NCBI GenBank assembly: GCA_044867875.1
Contig: JBIOVR010000283.1
Location: forward strand, 1 to 7,690
Reading direction: 5' to 3'
Length of the DNA stretch: 7,690 nucleotides
Source of the DNA: VBAS01 sp044867875
Lineage (GTDB): Bacteria > Bacteroidota > Bacteroidia > Chitinophagales > Chitinophagaceae
The notes below the pieces were generated by a model. That model searched no databases. It had not been told where the DNA came from and saw only the letters and a list, made by a program, of their open reading frames with translations. Of the stretch, positions 5,761 through 7,690 are shown piece by piece. Position 1 is the first letter of the stretch. The number at the start of each line of letters is the position of its first letter. The translations under genes and the position numbers were made by a program.

Positions 5761-7284
5761 ATGCTAATCAGCTTAATCAAGTCTTCAACATGTCTTCTTT
5801 TTTTTATTCTATTGTGGCTGTCACCAGCATTCAGGAATACTATTGCCCGATGTTTTAACCACATTGAAAGTTTTCTTATAAGGAATAAGAAAATTGTTAT
5901 TGCCATAACATTTGGTCTGTATATTATCATTACTGTTCTTCTTCAATTCTATCATTCAATTGATGGTGATGAAACTCAGGCCTGGCTTATAGCCAGGGAT
6001 TCAGGATCGCTATGGAATATGTATTCTTTAATGGGATATGAAGGAAGTCCGGGATTATGGCATACAGTATTATTCCCGTTGGCCAGATCCGGAGTGCCTT
6101 TCCAGGTCATTTATTTTCTTAATCATTTGTTTGCTATCGCTGCCCTTTTCCTTTGGCTACGGTTTGCACCTTTCCCGTTATTGATACTGATATTGTTTCC
6201 TTTTATTCATGTTTTTCTTACAGAATATTCCATCAATGCAAGAAGCTATGCTTTAAGTATATTCCTGCTATTCGCAGCACTGACCCTTTATAAGAACTAT
6301 TATAATAAATGGTTTCTTTGGTCATTTGTTTTTTTCCTTTTTGCTAACACTAATATTCCCTCAGCTTTACTTACATGCGGCTTCGCATTCTTTCTTTTTC
6401 TAAGCAGCATTTTCTTAAAGAACAAAACACATGGTAAGGCTTTGGTAGTAATAGGAACAGGAATAATATTAGCAGTTATACAAGTATACCCTTCTAATGA
6501 TCTTGCCGGGGAACTCTCAGGATTCAAACTTCAATTTACTTCTGGAGACAACATAATGGCTCCTATGATCACAGGCGTCCCCTTTTTAAGCATGCTTATT
6601 TATCTTGCGATTATCGTACAAGTAATAATTAGTTTTAAAAATAAATTTCTTTTATACGGATTTTTGTCTGCCCAAATAGGATTATTCGTTCTGTTTTTTT
6701 TCAAATATCATGGTGACCTTCGACATCATTTCTTTCTGATTTTGAGTATTCTTCTGTTTCTCTGGATAGATGACAGAAAAGAAAACAAAAAAAATGTAAC
6801 CAGTCTTTTTCTTTTCTCTATGCTGATCCTGATGAGTACGTCAGCAGCACGTTTAGCTATAAATAAGATAACAAGTTACAGTGAGTATGTAAAAGACATG
6901 GGATATTATATAAACAGAGAATTACACCCTGACTCTACAACATTTATTGCTTGTCATCCTGATAATATGAGTGTGGGCATCTTACCGTATTTGAGTATCA
7001 AGTCTCTTTATATGCCGGATAACAAGAAGTGGGGAAGCTATGTGACATGGAACCAACAAAGGCTATCAGGAATCTTTAATCCTGCGGTTGTACAAAATGT
7101 AGTAAACCTATCAAAGGATCACCCGGGATATAACCACTATTATTACTTAACGATACACGGACTACCGGCTGACTCAGTAAAATATCATCATATCGAATTA
7201 CTAAAGGAAACAACCAGTCAATACCTGGTAAGCGTAGGAAGCGATTGGCAAACTTATTATTTATACCAGCTTCCAGGAAAATAG
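5761..7284 (+). CDS. Polytopic membrane protein, probable GT-C superfamily glycosyltransferase
   Basis: This 507-aa protein has about ten hydrophobic segments between residues 10 and 365, then a soluble C-terminal domain of roughly 140 residues. The loop after the segment at 43-63 carries SIDGDETQAWLIARDSGS (66-83), with the acidic D-x-E group expected for a GT-C catalytic base. GYEGSPGLWH (92-101), EYSINARSYAL (155-165) and KYHGDLRHHFFLI (315-327) recur in a group of uncharacterised GT-C-like bacterial membrane proteins. It would use a lipid-linked sugar on the periplasmic side. An extra hydrophobic stretch (10-22) precedes a basic loop (R25, R30, R41, K43, K44); with the positive-inside rule this puts the N-terminus outside and still leaves the acidic loop periplasmic. 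The gene follows the flavoprotein by 10 bp and is probably in its operon. It is not clearly similar to the 521-aa GT-C protein beyond general plan. Glycosyltransferase assignment is moderate; donor and acceptor are unknown. Confidence 0.7.
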   Translation: MLISLIKSSTCLLFFILLWLSPAFRNTIARCFNHIESFLIRNKKIVIAITFGLYIIITVLLQFYHSIDGDETQAWLIARDSGSLWNMYSLMGYEGSPGLWHTVLFPLARSGVPFQVIYFLNHLFAIAALFLWLRFAPFPLLILILFPFIHVFLTEYSINARSYALSIFLLFAALTLYKNYYNKWFLWSFVFFLFANTNIPSALLTCGFAFFLFLSSIFLKNKTHGKALVVIGTGIILAVIQVYPSNDLAGELSGFKLQFTSGDNIMAPMITGVPFLSMLIYLAIIVQVIISFKNKFLLYGFLSAQIGLFVLFFFKYHGDLRHHFFLILSILLFLWIDDRKENKKNVTSLFLFSMLILMSTSAARLAINKITSYSEYVKDMGYYINRELHPDSTTFIACHPDNMSVGILPYLSIKSLYMPDNKKWGSYVTWNQQRLSGIFNPAVVQNVVNLSKDHPGYNHYYYLTIHGLPADSVKYHHIELLKETTSQYLVSVGSDWQTYYLYQLPGK

Positions 7285-7321
7285 ATCAACTTAAAAATTT
7301 GAATCTGGGAATCAGGCTTTG

Positions 7322-7690
7322 TTACTCATCCAACTTCAACACCGCCAAAAATGCCTCTTGTGGCACTTCCACTGTTCCGATCTGGCGCATACGTTTCTTA
7401 CCTTCCTTTTGCTTTTCTAACAGTTTACGTTTGCGGCTTACGTCACCACCATAACATTTAGCAGTAACATCTTTTCTCATCGCAGAAATATTTTCACGGG
7501 CAATGATCTTGGCGCCGATCGCAGCTTGTATCGTTATCTGGAATTGCTGACGCGGAACCAGCTCTTTTAATTTTTCACAAAGTTTTCTTCCAAACTCCTG
7601 CGCACGGCTACGATGGATCAATGCACTTAATGCATCCACTTTATCGCCATTCAAAAGGATATCCATTTTTATGATATCACTTTCACGATA
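7322..7690 (-). CDS. lepA: Elongation factor 4 (LepA), C-terminal part
   Basis: These 123 codons are the C-terminal end of LepA, a translational GTPase that binds stalled or newly initiating ribosomes. The frame stays open to the right edge (YRESDIIKMDILLNGD at the visible N-terminal side), so the GTPase and most other domains lie outside. The LepA-specific C-terminal domain is unmistakable: IGAKIIARENISAMRKDV, then the Lys/Arg-rich AKCYGGDVSRKRKLLEKQKE and a GTVEVPQEAFLAVL ending. LepA is usually about 595-600 aa, so roughly a fifth is present. It converges on the GT-C-like gene with a 37-bp gap (7285-7321), in which I see no strong terminator. It is a housekeeping gene that marks the edge of the glycosylation locus. 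Confidence 0.97.
   Translation of the reverse strand, partial: YRESDIIKMDILLNGDKVDALSALIHRSRAQEFGRKLCEKLKELVPRQQFQITIQAAIGAKIIARENISAMRKDVTAKCYGGDVSRKRKLLEKQKEGKKRMRQIGTVEVPQEAFLAVLKLDE

Noticed and set aside
5712..5930. 72-codon minus-strand reading frame across the flavoprotein/GT-C junction
   Set aside because: It is antisense to both genes, with no recognisable motif.
6300..6527. 75-codon minus-strand reading frame inside the 507-aa gene
   Set aside because: It is a shadow of a membrane-protein gene; the basic composition comes from reversed hydrophobic codons.
1765..7284. Glycosylation locus as a recently acquired island
   Set aside because: No integrase, tRNA, direct repeats or insertion sequence flank it, and codon and base use look like the neighbouring genes by eye.
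7285..7321. Terminator between the 507-aa gene and lepA
   Set aside because: Only a GAATC direct repeat and a 3-bp stem are visible; this is too weak to call.
7245..7454. 69-codon plus-strand reading frame overlapping the ends of the GT-C-like gene and lepA
   Set aside because: Most of it is antisense to the highly conserved LepA C-terminus.

Overview
The window looks like chromosomal DNA from a Bacteroidota bacterium, most likely near Chitinophagaceae/Sphingobacteriales. The evidence is an AT-rich composition, start codons without Shine-Dalgarno sequences, two copies of a TAACTTCG octamer resembling the Bacteroidota -7 box (TAnnTTTG), a secreted protein of a type I associate with this phylum, and a LepA C-terminus in the Bacteroidota style. 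The assignment rests on recognition by eye, not on a search.

Layout, left to right: (1) the 3' end of a HAD-IIIA phosphatase gene (+), whose last codons and stop lie inside a 28-bp imperfect palindrome; (2) a 329-aa secreted protein of unknown function (+) behind a possible promoter; (3) a three-gene minus-strand operon read from 4024 down to 1430, with a 521-aa GT-C membrane glycosyltransferase, a DPM1-like GT2 glycosyltransferase and a DUF2304 membrane protein; (4) a 169-bp divergent intergenic region with a possible promoter and a hairpin; (5) a plus-strand pair 10 bp apart, a 518-aa FAD-dependent oxidoreductase and a 507-aa polytopic GT-C-like membrane protein; (6) the 3' end of lepA (elongation factor 4) on the minus strand, cut by the window edge.

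The middle (about 1430-7284) reads as a glycoconjugate locus. The GT2 enzyme probably loads a sugar onto a polyprenyl phosphate on the cytoplasmic side. The small DUF2304 protein is a frequent neighbour of such enzymes and may anchor or assist it. The GT-C protein probably uses the lipid-linked sugar on the periplasmic face. The divergent flavoprotein belongs to a UDP-galactopyranose-mutase/amine-oxidase-like group often found among glycosyltransferase genes, and its partner looks like a second GT-C enzyme. Substrates and acceptors cannot be read from the sequence.

I see no tRNA, rRNA, CRISPR array, insertion sequence or phage gene. No gap between genes exceeds 300 bases. I do not see a clearly new system. 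The points most worth a second look are the palindrome at the end of the HAD gene, the uncertain start of the GT2 gene, and the unassigned chemistry of the flavoprotein/GT-C pair.
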